Shown: piece by piece, positions 23,001-31,480 of the stretch | Position numbering within the stretch: the first letter of the stretch is position 1 | Layout of the letters: each line of letters starts with the position of its first letter | Assembly: GCA_003991915.1 (NCBI GenBank) | Contig: RQTK01000314.1 | Coordinates: 386,480-450,479 of the forward strand | Length of the DNA: 64,000 bases | Reading direction: 5' to 3' | From: Elysia chlorotica | Lineage: Eukaryota > Mollusca > Gastropoda > Plakobranchidae | The notes under the pieces: generated by a model | Database searches by the model: none | What the model saw: only the letters and a program-made list of their open reading frames with translations | What the model was told of the DNA's origin: nothing | Made by a program: the position numbers and the translations under genes

Positions 23001-24950
23001 AAGAGTTTAAAACCTTTAAAAAAGCAATTAATATTTTAATGCAAGTTTAATGCAAGCATAGGAAAACCCAAATACTATAGACAATTTGATACACAGTTAA
23101 TATATTTTGCAACTTCTTGCATTATTTTTAAAGGACAAGCATATCTCATTTGCTGGAAAAGTGTGCTGAGGAGAGGATCAGTCCATATGGCAGCAGAGGA
23201 GTGATGAAATCCAAAAAGAACATGTTGTAAAGATCATATACAATACATACTAAGAGCTATTTAAAGAATCAACACAGAGATAGGCATTTCTATCCCAAGA
23301 AAAATGGGGTCAACTGTTTACACAATGGATGCAAAGAACAGGAACAACTCAGTTGAAATTTTAAAGAGAACAGATTTGCAAACATATATTGACACAAAAA
23401 TAACAAGAAGGCTAGGTATCACTTTATCAAATCATAAATGGAGTCCCATCATAGATTCCCCATTTTGACCTTCAATTGATACACTGATCAATTTTGAAAA
23501 TTCCAGAATTTCAACGTTTCTGCATCCGCAGCAAACCATCTTTCAAGACTGGAGAGACCTTGTTCACAAGCAATTTCTCCAAAACTTGCACACAAGCAAT
23601 TTAAGTAGGTATGTTCTGACTTAGACAAGCTTATTTAAGTTAGTTTGATGGGTGGCAAATCTACGTTCATCATTCTTTTAGCTTAGGACTAAAAAACTGC
23701 AGTATTTCCACAGAGTCCAGACATTGCTTATCTGATTTTTTTTTGCAGGTAAATAAAAGAATAATAAAAATACATGTACCAAAGTAGAAGAGATGACTTC
23801 TCTGGGTGCCAAGAAAAATGTGCTTGGTTTTACACTGATGACATGCAAAATATTGCTCTGCATCAAATATAAAGTCCCTTCTAATGCTGAACAATGACAT
23901 GCCATCGTTAAAGACATTTTTTTTTAAATGTATAATTTTTTAGAGCAGGCAATCTTATGGTACAAGATCTAGTTCTTTAAAATATGCCCTTGTACTTGTA
24001 GAAAGAATGTAGAACACAACAAAACTTTGCTTTACGCCATAACATACTTCTCAGAGAATTTATGAAAATCCCCAACAAGGTCAGACACTCTCAAACCATT
24101 TCTTGTTGCCTGAAAAGGAAAAAAAAAACAACATTTGTTTGTTGTAACTGGGCTCATGTTTTTTTTTTGGGGGGGGGGGAAAGAACATAAGCTCCGTTGG
24201 TAGAGGTCTGCATTGAAAAATTGGAGGTAAAAATCTCAGCTAACGCTCCTGTCTCTGTATAAGATTCTTTGTCAACCATAAAGGATGTAAATGTAATCAA
24301 AGATTGGCTAATATAATTCACTGCTATAACATATCTTATTAAACGCAATTCTATGACACTGACTAACACCATGCAACGTGAAGAGAAAAACCTCTTCAAG
24401 TTAGACCAGGCATTGACAGCTGGTATTATGCAGAAAATGAATGGATCTTATTTTGTAAAAATTGGGTTGAAGCCAAAGATAAAAAAAAAGGCACCCAACT
24501 CATGAAGTTTCATTTAAAACAAATATATTCTTGGGGACAAAAATTTGTGGAAACAAGTTGTTGGTCTAAGGATGAACTAAAAGGATTGTGCTTTGAGAGC
24601 ATCAAGCCAGAAACGTTCAAGAAAAAGGTAGTAAAACCATCATCAGATTATAGTCTCATGCTCAATGATACTGATTACATTTACCTTCAAACAATGCTGT
24701 TTTTAATGCTTCTGTCACTCTTGTTGCAATAAACTGTGTGCCCATCCATCTATCTGATTCTATCATGTTCTCTTGCCTTCTGTAGCTACAACAGCATGTA
24801 TTTTTAAGCCATCATAACAAGGTGCAAATTAACTAAAAATTCTTCAGCAGTCATACAGGTATAAACCTGACAATTTTTTAGACAAATATCTGAAAACTTA
24901 ATACCTTGGAGGAGTAAGTTGGACCAATGCCTTTCTTTGTAGTGCCAATG
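10619..24950 (-). CDS. ADSS: Adenylosuccinate synthetase, C-terminal two thirds in nine exons
   Basis: The enzyme makes adenylosuccinate from IMP and aspartate with GTP, the first committed step to AMP, in the cytosol. Nine minus-strand exons join in frame with GT/AG borders: 24950-24905, 24109-24048, 22944-22863, 21935-21812, 18977-18823, 18620-18496, 18259-18162, 15854-15705 and a terminal exon present twice (10825-10773 and 10671-10619). Together they give about 297 residues of an enzyme that is usually about 430-460 long. Visible family motifs are [14 protein letters not shown] (IMP binding), [51 protein letters not shown] (guanine recognition), EYVTLPGWK and [11 protein letters not shown] at the end. 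The N-terminal third, with the GDEGKGK loop and catalytic Asp and His, was not found in the window. Introns hold SINEs, a dead retrotransposon and a GA tract. Confidence 0.93.
10773..10825 (-). CDS. ADSS: ADSS terminal exon, proximal copy
   Basis: Same acceptor, coding bases and stop as the distal copy. It is the first one reached by the transcript, so it is the more likely to be used; either choice gives the same protein end. Confidence 0.85.
11338..11526 (+). repeat. Direct repeat, copy 1 of 2
   Basis: About 190 bases match 13104-13302 in the same orientation (shared core caagcwaagcttaaaatgta and tgccttatgtggttagtaag). Divergence is moderate. The pair brackets the retrotransposon fragment at 11985-13100. 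Confidence 0.85.
11985..13100 (-). pseudogene. Internally deleted non-LTR retrotransposon (endonuclease + RNase H)
   Basis: On the minus strand, 13100-12895 encodes part of an AP-like endonuclease ([18 protein letters not shown], then [19 protein letters not shown]). At 12790 the sequence jumps directly to the linker before RNase H and then the RNase H domain: [11 protein letters not shown] with the first catalytic Asp, [11 protein letters not shown] with the Glu, and [13 protein letters not shown] with the next Asp. The whole reverse transcriptase is missing. The zinc-tail region seen in the copy at 59900-60190 is also missing, as the sequence passes from a [11 protein letters not shown] stretch near 12180 to the 3' UTR (12120-11985). 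It sits in an ADSS intron and is dead. Confidence 0.8.
13104..13302 (+). repeat. Direct repeat, copy 2 of 2
   Basis: Partner of 11338-11526, starting a few bases beyond the endonuclease relic. Confidence 0.85.
13303..15704. other. ADSS intron sequence, no feature recognised
   Basis: Remaining intron sequence between the last two exon positions. Only a short GA-rich run at 14829-14860 stands out. Confidence 0.5.
15705..15854 (-). CDS. ADSS: ADSS exon (EYVTLPGWK)
   Basis: 150 bases with acceptor CTTAACCTAG and donor CCAG/GTAAAA. It encodes [19 protein letters not shown] and then [20 protein letters not shown], matching the end of the family. It begins with two bases of a split alanine codon. 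Confidence 0.93.
16011..16257 (-). repeat. SINE copy, head type A, in ADSS intron
   Basis: Minus-strand copy with body and tail (rc of taacgtctaacatcagca, attgtggacggacc, gacaattttatgtgctgc, cacacgagacaggg) and a degraded tRNA-like head near 16195-16250 (rc of ggtcagaagccggtgttcta). Confidence 0.85.
17832..18004 (-). repeat. SINE copy, diverged, in ADSS intron
   Basis: Older minus-strand copy lacking about 30 bases of the body. The tail (rc of taggctattctgtggacagg) and the head with its B-box-like ggacttgaaccaaagactt are still clear. Confidence 0.7.
18162..18259 (-). CDS. ADSS: ADSS exon (TKLDILD)
   Basis: 98 bases with acceptor TTTCTAAATAG and donor [28 protein letters not shown] contains the Lys and Asp of the guanine-binding TKLD motif. 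Confidence 0.95.
18496..18620 (-). CDS. ADSS: ADSS exon ([14 protein letters not shown])
   Basis: 125 bases with acceptor TACCACAG and donor ACTGG/GTAGGG. It carries the arginine-rich loop that contacts aspartate and IMP in the family, followed by MVNGFT. Confidence 0.95.
18823..18977 (-). CDS. ADSS: ADSS exon ([14 protein letters not shown])
   Basis: 155 bases with acceptor CCTTTTAG and donor AAAGAT/GTAAGT. It encodes [18 protein letters not shown], then [20 protein letters not shown] and the GFPTEL motif. Confidence 0.96.
19829..20210. repeat. GA-rich microsatellite with long G-runs, ADSS intron
   Basis: About 380 bases of GA repeats with two uninterrupted G-runs, one of about 17 bases near 20069-20087 and one of 12 near 20100-20111. 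It is strongly strand-asymmetric: purines on plus, pyrimidines on the ADSS sense strand. Confidence 0.95.
20761..20830. repeat. AAT microsatellite
   Basis: Interrupted aataat array within an ADSS intron. Confidence 0.9.
21812..21935 (-). CDS. ADSS: ADSS exon ([16 protein letters not shown])
   Basis: 124 bases with acceptor ATTTTCACAG and donor TTTTG/GTAAGA. It encodes [20 protein letters not shown] and ends [20 protein letters not shown] replaces the usual EGANAALLDIDFG, a slightly diverged core. Confidence 0.94.
22863..22944 (-). CDS. ADSS: ADSS exon ([19 protein letters not shown])
   Basis: 82 bases with acceptor TTTGCCTTAG and donor TACAAG/GTAAGC. This is the variable helical segment of the family; it is assigned by in-frame joining to both neighbours. 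Confidence 0.88.
24048..24109 (-). CDS. ADSS: ADSS exon ([13 protein letters not shown])
   Basis: 62 bases with acceptor CCTTTTCAG and donor GAGAA/GTATGT. It matches the RxGLR.CDL region that follows the IMP loop. Confidence 0.93.
24905..24950 (-). CDS. ADSS: ADSS exon ([15 protein letters not shown]), first one found
   Basis: 46 bases with acceptor TGTTTTTCAG and donor TCCAAG/GTATTA. It encodes the near-invariant [14 protein letters not shown]. The exon starts with the third base of a split codon, so an upstream exon must exist. None could be found between here and the window end. Confidence 0.95.
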
Positions 24951-25405
24951 CTGAAAAACACAAAAAAAGTTCCCTGTAACCATTGCAGGCAAGAACTTTA
25001 ATACAATGTAAATGCATAGGATGAAGCAATGTAACTCATTGCAACCTAAATATCAGTTTCAAATGTATTCAAAAGAATCATACGAATAAATGTGTTTCAT
25101 TGACTGAAATACTAAATTATGATATAAATGATAGCAAATGTTAGAGCGCTTCTACTCAACTGAGAAAAAAAGCATCTAAAATTTTCATGGCTGGCTAAAT
25201 TTAAAAGACGAGGGTATCTATATGCACTATTATAGTGTTTCTGCCTCTTAAGGTATATACGGGTATTTGTCAAATTTTGCTATATACGCACTACATAATT
25301 ATAGTGCTTTTGTCAAAATTTATTTATAATTATAGACCCTTCCGCTGCGCCTCATAGCAACAGACCCAGCGCCATATTTGGACATAAACAAACTCATTCT
25401 CAATA

Positions 25406-26768
25406 ATGGCGCGTCAAGTGATTGCTGATCCCATAGCAAGGAAGCGCTAAAGTAAAACAATTGCTGCGATTAGTGTTGATCCGTACCTCATAAAAATGAT
25501 GAATGGATCAAAAACCCCACAGACCTCAGATTGGTTATGGAGATATTTTAATTACCTCGAGTTGGAGACCAGCACAGGGCCTACACCCAAGAGAGCTTTA
25601 AGTAAGTACATGTAGGCCTACTCAATACTGTCGATCTTCCGCAGGACTTCAAATCTAGATCTAGACCTTGATCTGGGATAGATTTTATGTTCGATATGGT
25701 CAAAAGAAATCGAAAATCCAATACAAATGTGAGATTTATAAGTTCTAAGTGGGAATAGTTCACCAATGAAGGTCTAGATCTAGGCCTAGTCTCCAAAAAT
25801 CGGCAAAAATCTACTCTAGGTTGGATTCTAGATTGTTTGCTATTAAACTATGTTATAGACTAGATAGATCTATCCATTCTATGTCCCAGATCTTTGTTTA
25901 ATTTATGCTTTTAATCTCTCTTTCAATTTAAACTAGAGCTAGATCTAGTTCAGATTTTACAATTTAGCGCCTGTATGTATTACAGGTACATAGCCACTGA
26001 AATTGACACATGCCTAGACTTAATTTTTGATTAGCCATTTTACTTTTATGTAATCCAAGTTAATGAAGTGTGTATTTATTAATGCACCTTGTTTTTGTGT
26101 GCTGGTTAAGAAGTTCTTTATTACCATTTGCACTATCTAATATTGTGTTAGTAAGGAATCTAAAGCCTTCCTTTTATTTCAATTCAAATCTAGGCCTACA
26201 AGAGTCTTGGAGCTTAGATCTATAACCAAGTGTATTTAATGGCTGGGTGTGGGGTGTTTGTGTCTACAAACCCAAAACTTCAAGCACAGTTGTCACAGGG
26301 AAGGTAAGTTACATGTATATTCAATTGCAGCTAAATGAAATCATGAAATTAATCTTTTTCAGTTTCAAGATGAAAATGTGTGAATACTGTAATTTTTTCT
26401 GTGACCTCTCATCCTTTCAGAATCTACAAATTCAACACCAACTTTCCAGGTTACATTAGCTTTCCAGTCTGCATAAAAATAATTAGCACAACAGCAAGTA
26501 TTTTTTTGTGTGCAAATAAACAAAATCAGACAAATCATAAATATTTATTATGATAAAACAAAGATTAATTCTTGTCATTCTAATGGGCTGCTAATGTTTG
26601 GCAATTCTCATTTGCAGGATCACTATAGATCAGTGTTAATATCGAATTTGTTCATAGTGGTTTTGTGAATCTGATTCACAGGTAAATCACTCTCAGAAGC
26701 TGTCTGACAAACCACTGTCTCCATGGGTACATGTGGGAGAAGATGACAAGATCGTGTCTGCCCATTGT
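25406..26768 (+). pseudogene. YqaJ/SWIM-type transposon gene, 5' part
   Basis: Three plus-strand exon pieces. Piece 1 (25406-25601) starts MARQVIADPIARKR, has an in-frame TAA at 25448-25450, then reads SVDPYLIKMMNGSKTPQTSD and ends at a GTAAGT donor. Piece 2 ends at 26303 with NGWVWGVCVYKPKTSSTVV, then TGK and donor GTAAGT. Piece 3 (26682-26768, acceptor TGATTCACAG) reads VNHSQKLSDKPLSPWVHVGE, then DDKIVSAHC and a possible GTTTAT donor. The order 'TGKVNHSQ..KPL.PWV...DG.I..AHC' is that of the segment leading into the SWIM zinc motif of metazoan proteins with a YqaJ-type nuclease domain. Pieces 2 and 3 join in frame, but the 1-2 junction could not be resolved and an exon may lie between. The rest of the SWIM motif and the nuclease were not found. 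Confidence 0.55.
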
Positions 26769-27148
26769 GTTTATCACTCCTTATATTGCTATTTCTGAGA
26801 ATTTTTTTAAAGATTACTCGAGGTTGCGGCATGTTATTATTCCAGTAAAATTACAAATGGACCAGAGAATTTTAGAGCCATTAAACTAATAAGATCAAAC
26901 GCCTTATTAATTTTAAACGAAAATTAACAAAGTAATAAAATTAAAAATGTATTAAAAAACAAACAAACAGACACAACAGTTACTGCTTCCTCCCCTTCTT
27001 TAAAGAACAAAGAAATCAAAAGTGCTATAAATATTGATTCTTTTTATTTTCTAATTGCGTGCGCAGAGTGCACCGTTTTCTTAGAACGCTTGTTTAATTA
27101 TTAATTCTGATTATAAATTAACTAGCCAATGCCCTGTTGATCAAACAA

Positions 27149-27333
27149 GTAAGTTTTGTTAGCAGTTACATTTACACAGACAATAGAAAAACTTGCTGAT
27201 TAGCAAAGATTTTTTTAGAAAATGTAAAACAGTACAACTCCATCTTTCAAATGACGTCGTCTACTTAGAAATGCTGAACTAATCAGTTAGTTTTTCTATT
27301 GTCTGTGTAAATGTAACTGCTAACAAAGCTTAC
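27149..27333. mobile_element. MITE with about 50-bp terminal inverted repeats
   Basis: The left arm at 27149-27203 and the right arm at 27280-27333 are near-perfect reverse complements (core gttagcagttacatttacac and agacaatagaaaaact). The spacer is about 76 bases. The ends read GTAAG..CTTAC, so a TA or similar short target duplication is possible. No coding capacity. It lies inside the larger element at 25331-30607. Confidence 0.85.
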
Positions 27334-27570
27334 CCCACGTCTTTGAACGGAAAAAGCATTAAGTACAATCGTAATTAATGAACATGACTACATTGAAAGA
27401 CATTCGGGATCGGGCACGAAAATAAGCATTATTAGCATAATATGCCCAAAAAGTACAAAATAATATGTCTATTTAGATCTAGATCTACATCCAGAGGGGC
27501 CTAGGCCTAGTAGGTTATATAGTTGCCAATCTAAGGGTTAACAATGTCGGAAAAGTCTCACAAAACAAAA

Positions 27571-27602
27571 CCCCCCCCCCCCCCAAAAAAAAAAAAAAAA
27601 AA
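27571..27602. repeat. C-run followed by A-run
   Basis: Homopolymer C tract joined to a homopolymer A tract. Confidence 0.95.
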
Positions 27603-27795
27603 GTACAGAATTTAAAACGTTCATATTTGATAAAAAAATTTCCATTTAGCTTACAATACATGTGGGACATTTTTTTTACTTGTTACTGTAAACATATTAA
27701 GTTCATAAAGTTATAGATCTTTAAGATACACAATTTGGAGTTCAGCACAGATTAAATTTAGCTGTAATATTTTAGTTTTGTCCATCCTACAGTTC

Positions 27796-27812
27796 CCACG
27801 AATTTCGTGGGT
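27796..27812. other. 17-base palindrome
   Basis: CCCACGAATTTCGTGGG is a perfect inverted repeat with one central base, just before the dispersed repeat copy at 27823. Its role is unknown. Confidence 0.6.
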
Positions 27813-27822
27813 TCCAAGCTAG

Positions 27823-28184
27823 TGTGGTATAAAACTAATAAACTTTTGTCCAAATGGGTCAACATAATTTTACTCTCAATTACGATAGACTTTGGACACA
27901 AGATGTTTCGATACTGTAAAAAACTACGCACCTTCCGGAATCTAAGCCTGCAGCAATGTTATATATACCAACCATCATTTCAACAATCTTCCAACAAATA
28001 TTAAATCTGAATTTAATTAGATATAAGTTTAACATTTGTCGATTATATTGCAAAATTATTTACACCTATGAACCAAACATAGAAGTGATCAAATTTTCTA
28101 TTTATGAATAATCAATGTTCAGTTTCAGCAGAAATATGAACGAGAAGAAGAACCGTATAAATTATAATTTTTCCTAAGAGTTCA
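27823..28184 (+). repeat. Dispersed repeat X, copy A
   Basis: Matches 41189-41529 over its full length with scattered differences (tgtggtataaaactaataaa near the start, gaaccgtata near the end). No coding signal survives in either copy. Confidence 0.85.
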
Positions 28185-28266
28185 ATTTGTTCAGTCAAAA
28201 TTTATCATATGTGAACATTTTGAAATGCTTCATGATACATGCAAACCTTGCATTTTATACATGTAG

Positions 28267-30486
28267 TTATGAACTGAAAGTTTTTGCGCTACATGCAAAC
28301 CTAATTAAAACAAGCACAAACAGTCCCTCTGCAGTCAAAGGTGTATTCTCATCTACTAGTACTTGAATGTCCTGAAAGGGGGAGGGGGGGTATAAAAACA
28401 CACAGATTAGAAGTATACATTTGATGTAAAAAGTAAAACATGTAGACATACATCCAAACAGGAGGTTCCCTAAAATTTGGTATGGTAAAAATATGAAATG
28501 ATGATACTATGAAGATTTGAATGAAATTATTAATTATCCATACAAATTTCACACTTTGATTTGTTGTTCTTTTCTGAATGGAAACTTTTGTGTATGACCT
28601 GAGAATACTTGTTTCAGCATGCCCATGTATAATTACCACAATAGCACCCAAAAATGTGTCTTTAGAACTTTGTCTGAATTTATAACATTTAACAATAATC
28701 TTGATTATATGAAACGCTTATTTTGTTGAGCATTATGAATTAAAGTTTGTTTGTACAAAATATTAAAAAAACAATAGACTTGACTCATTTATTTAAAACT
28801 CATCCTGCAGAAAGTTGTAATTGAATTAGCCTACAAAGTGGCAAAAGTTGCTGACTAATACATTTTTTGTGTTGCGATAAAAATGAATATTAAAACAGCA
28901 ATTACTTAACCTTTACCATTGACCCGCACAATGATGCTGTGAGGGTCGATACGCTTTTGTGCTAGCACACTTTCCATTTCAATATAACAAATATCAAACC
29001 TTTGACTTTTTCAATTTTGTGAGAATCCCCCCAAAATACTGTGCACAGAATGAATCTAGACCTAAAATCATGAGTTGTGAAAAGATTAAGTCTCATAACT
29101 AAACAGTTGCAAAATCAAGATAATAGAAAGGAGATGGAAGGGGAAGAGGTAAAATCAGAGAAGGAAAGGGAGAGAAAGTAAAAGAGGAACAAAGGAAGAA
29201 AGCCAGAGGGTGTATGAAAAGACAAAAAAAAGTTTATCAGTGTATGACTGAAAAGTGAACGATTGCTTTGATAAATTGAAAGGTTGGGCAAGTGAGAAGG
29301 CTGTTCCAGTTTGCCACGAAATGTTATAGGCCCAAGTGCTACGAAGCACAGACTAGGCTATCAATGAAAACTTACAGAGGCACTAAGTTCCAAAAGGGAG
29401 GTGGCCGCTTCAATGTCTTTCTTCCTCTTTTTTCTACCCTCAGCCCGGTAATGCTTTGAAGAAGACGCAGCCACATTTCTCTTCATGTCATGTCCCATCT
29501 TGACAGAGGGGATCCAGTCAGGATCCGTCTCATATTGCTCATATGCTGGTTGACCTTTAGATAAACATTTCAACATACGGTTATATGTTGTAGATTTATA
29601 TAGGCATATGCTAATACATCTATTAACAGTGTTAGGATATTTGAGATTGCTTCCATCATTTTACATCTTCAATCAATCCATTTGTCATTATGTTGGGAAG
29701 AGAGGAAGGTAAATTGAGCAACATAAAACCTTAACATAGATCTACAGTATACTAGTGTGGAGGGATGAGTCTGTTTGGGAAGTCTTCCATATAAGGACTG
29801 ATGTTTCAAGGTTTAAAGTAAAAATAGAAGGTGTTATATAATAGTTTTTCTACTATCAGTTCACTAATAAAAATTCATGGAAACTTACTTTAGTAATCAA
29901 AAGTATAATATTGTGTTTTGTCCAAATGTTACTGTAGACACTGTGTGTTACAGTGCATCCGTCTAAATAATGGGCATAAACGCTGTATATTGCAATTAAT
30001 TTAGGCCTAATTAACTTAGTAATTAGTATTAATCTTTCTTTAGATCTTGGCAACATTAAATTTATAAGGAGAGAGGTAAGATCTAGATCTAGATCTAAAT
30101 GACAGTGGATATGATCAACACTGACAACAGACCCTGGTCATAGATCTAGATCTAGATCTAGCTAATGATCAAAAAGAGTCACTTTCTATCCTAAATTCCT
30201 ATGGTTCAATAAATCGGTATTTTATAGATAACAGTGGAAAATAATTTTTTTAATCAAAGGTTAACTCACCTGAAATAAAGTGATCAGAGCAGACACGGTG
30301 GTAAGGTTTCACTGTGTTCGACTCGAGGCCTTTCCTATTTATCGCTTTCATCCACAGTCGCCTTCTTCTTTCTAGAAGCTCTTTTGTCGCCTCCCCCTCT
30401 CTAGCCCTTACAGAAGGTATTGAAAAAAACCTTTTTCCACTCTTGTGGTCATTTGCACAGCCAATAACAGCACAAAAACTTGGCAT
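28267..30486 (-). CDS. THAP-domain protein of the transposon, three exons
   Basis: Exon 1 (30486-30270) begins MPSFCAVIGCANDHKSGKRF and has the first Cys pair of a THAP zinc finger; later come RRRLWMKAIN with the conserved Trp and HRVCSDHF with the final Cys and His. The donor is TTCAG/GTGAGT. Exon 2 (29554-29376; acceptor TTATCTAAAG) continues GQPAYEQYETDPDWIPSVKM with the D..DW.P..K block usual after THAP in transposases, then a basic segment and donor GCCTCT/GTAAGT. Exon 3 (28371-28267; acceptor CCCTTTCAG) is less certain: DIQVLVDENTPLTAEG, then a hydrophobic run and TAA. The predicted protein is about 166 residues, with DNA binding but no visible DDE nuclease, so it is either a truncated transposase or a stand-alone THAP product. 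Confidence 0.7.
30079..30162. repeat. AGATCT tandem clusters
   Basis: Two runs of overlapping agatct/ctagatct units (about 30079-30098 and 30141-30161), each self-complementary. Confidence 0.85.
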
Positions 30487-31480
30487 TATTCTGTTGTGAG
30501 TGTAGATGTTTGTATAGAGAATATAGTCGTAGATCCGATCTTGTGTCCAAATATGGCGGATGGCAACCAAAATAACAATGCGTGACGTCACACTGGAAGG
30601 GTCTATATTGGATTAAAGTAGCCTCATCGTGCAGACCATTTAAAATGTGGAGGCGGTGATTACTTTTTTCCAGACCAGTAGCCAGAATTATTTTTTCTAA
30701 AGACCAAACGTCTTTTACCACTTTCAAGTCCCGTTAAATGAATTTTTTGTATTTTCAAAAGCTAATCATATCAATTCAACATTTTGAAAAAAAAAACAAA
30801 AAAAAAAAAACATTTTTTAGTAGATTACGCGAACCTAGTGTACTTAGAAAAGTTCTACACATATTTTGGAATTTAACTTGGGATGGTGCAAACAAGGCAA
30901 AGTTAAATATTTCCAAGATGGAAGCCTCCTTAGCTTTCGATTAGGATCAATTTTTTTGAAGATTTATCTATTTTATTGACAGCAACGTTGTTTTTTGCTG
31001 AACCTAAAAGGTGAGAATATCTTATTTAGAAAACTTTCTTCACTTAGATCTAGTGACTGCAATGTATGATACACAATCGTAAAAACATTACTAGATCTAG
31101 ATCTAAAATTCAGTATAGATCTAGATCTAAATCTAGTCTAGACTGGGAGTTAATGAGTGTTTACTTTATAAACTCAAAAGCCTACTGTAGTCTGTAGTCC
31201 AAGTCATAGATCTAGTGATACTGAAGTGGAGTGAATAGAGCATTATAATATTGAGGAAGTCTTGGATCGTCCACTCGTGTCTACAGTGATATAGCTTATT
31301 AATTTCTCTTTTCCAATAATTCTTTTTAGAATTATGATAATTCAGCAACATGGTTGAATGATTGGTGAAGCTTGGCCTTTTTTTTTTAGCAATATTTACA
31401 AAATTGTTTACTATGTTCACTGAAAAAACTCGAGTCTTAATTAAACTATCGTCAAATCTGATCTACCAAAACTGAGCAAC

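Larger units (their letters stand above)
25331..30607. mobile_element. Decayed two-gene DNA transposon (ISL2EU/PHIS-like) with THAP and YqaJ/SWIM-type genes
   Basis: The 13-base TATAGACCCTTCC at 25331 returns inverted at 30595-30607. Further in, CGCCATATTTGGACA is at 25370-25384 and inverted at 30544-30558. Taking AGACCCTTCC as the terminal repeat, both outer flanks are AT (25332-25333 and 30605-30606), a possible 2-base target duplication. Inside are a convergent THAP-domain gene (minus, from the right end) and the start of a gene resembling YqaJ-associated SWIM proteins (plus, from the left end). Two genes of these kinds plus AT duplications are what is known of ISL2EU elements; the assignment here is an inference. 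The catalytic parts of both genes are not seen, and other repeats lie in the middle, so this copy is probably dead. Confidence 0.6.

Noticed and set aside
23120-23460. Possible retroelement fragment in an ADSS intron
   Set aside because: A few peptide fragments looked suggestive but no catalytic or family motif held up.
24400-24732. Plus-strand frame with [17 protein letters not shown]
   Set aside because: Lies in an ADSS intron, has no recognised family and no splice or start support; might be an old insertion but cannot be named.
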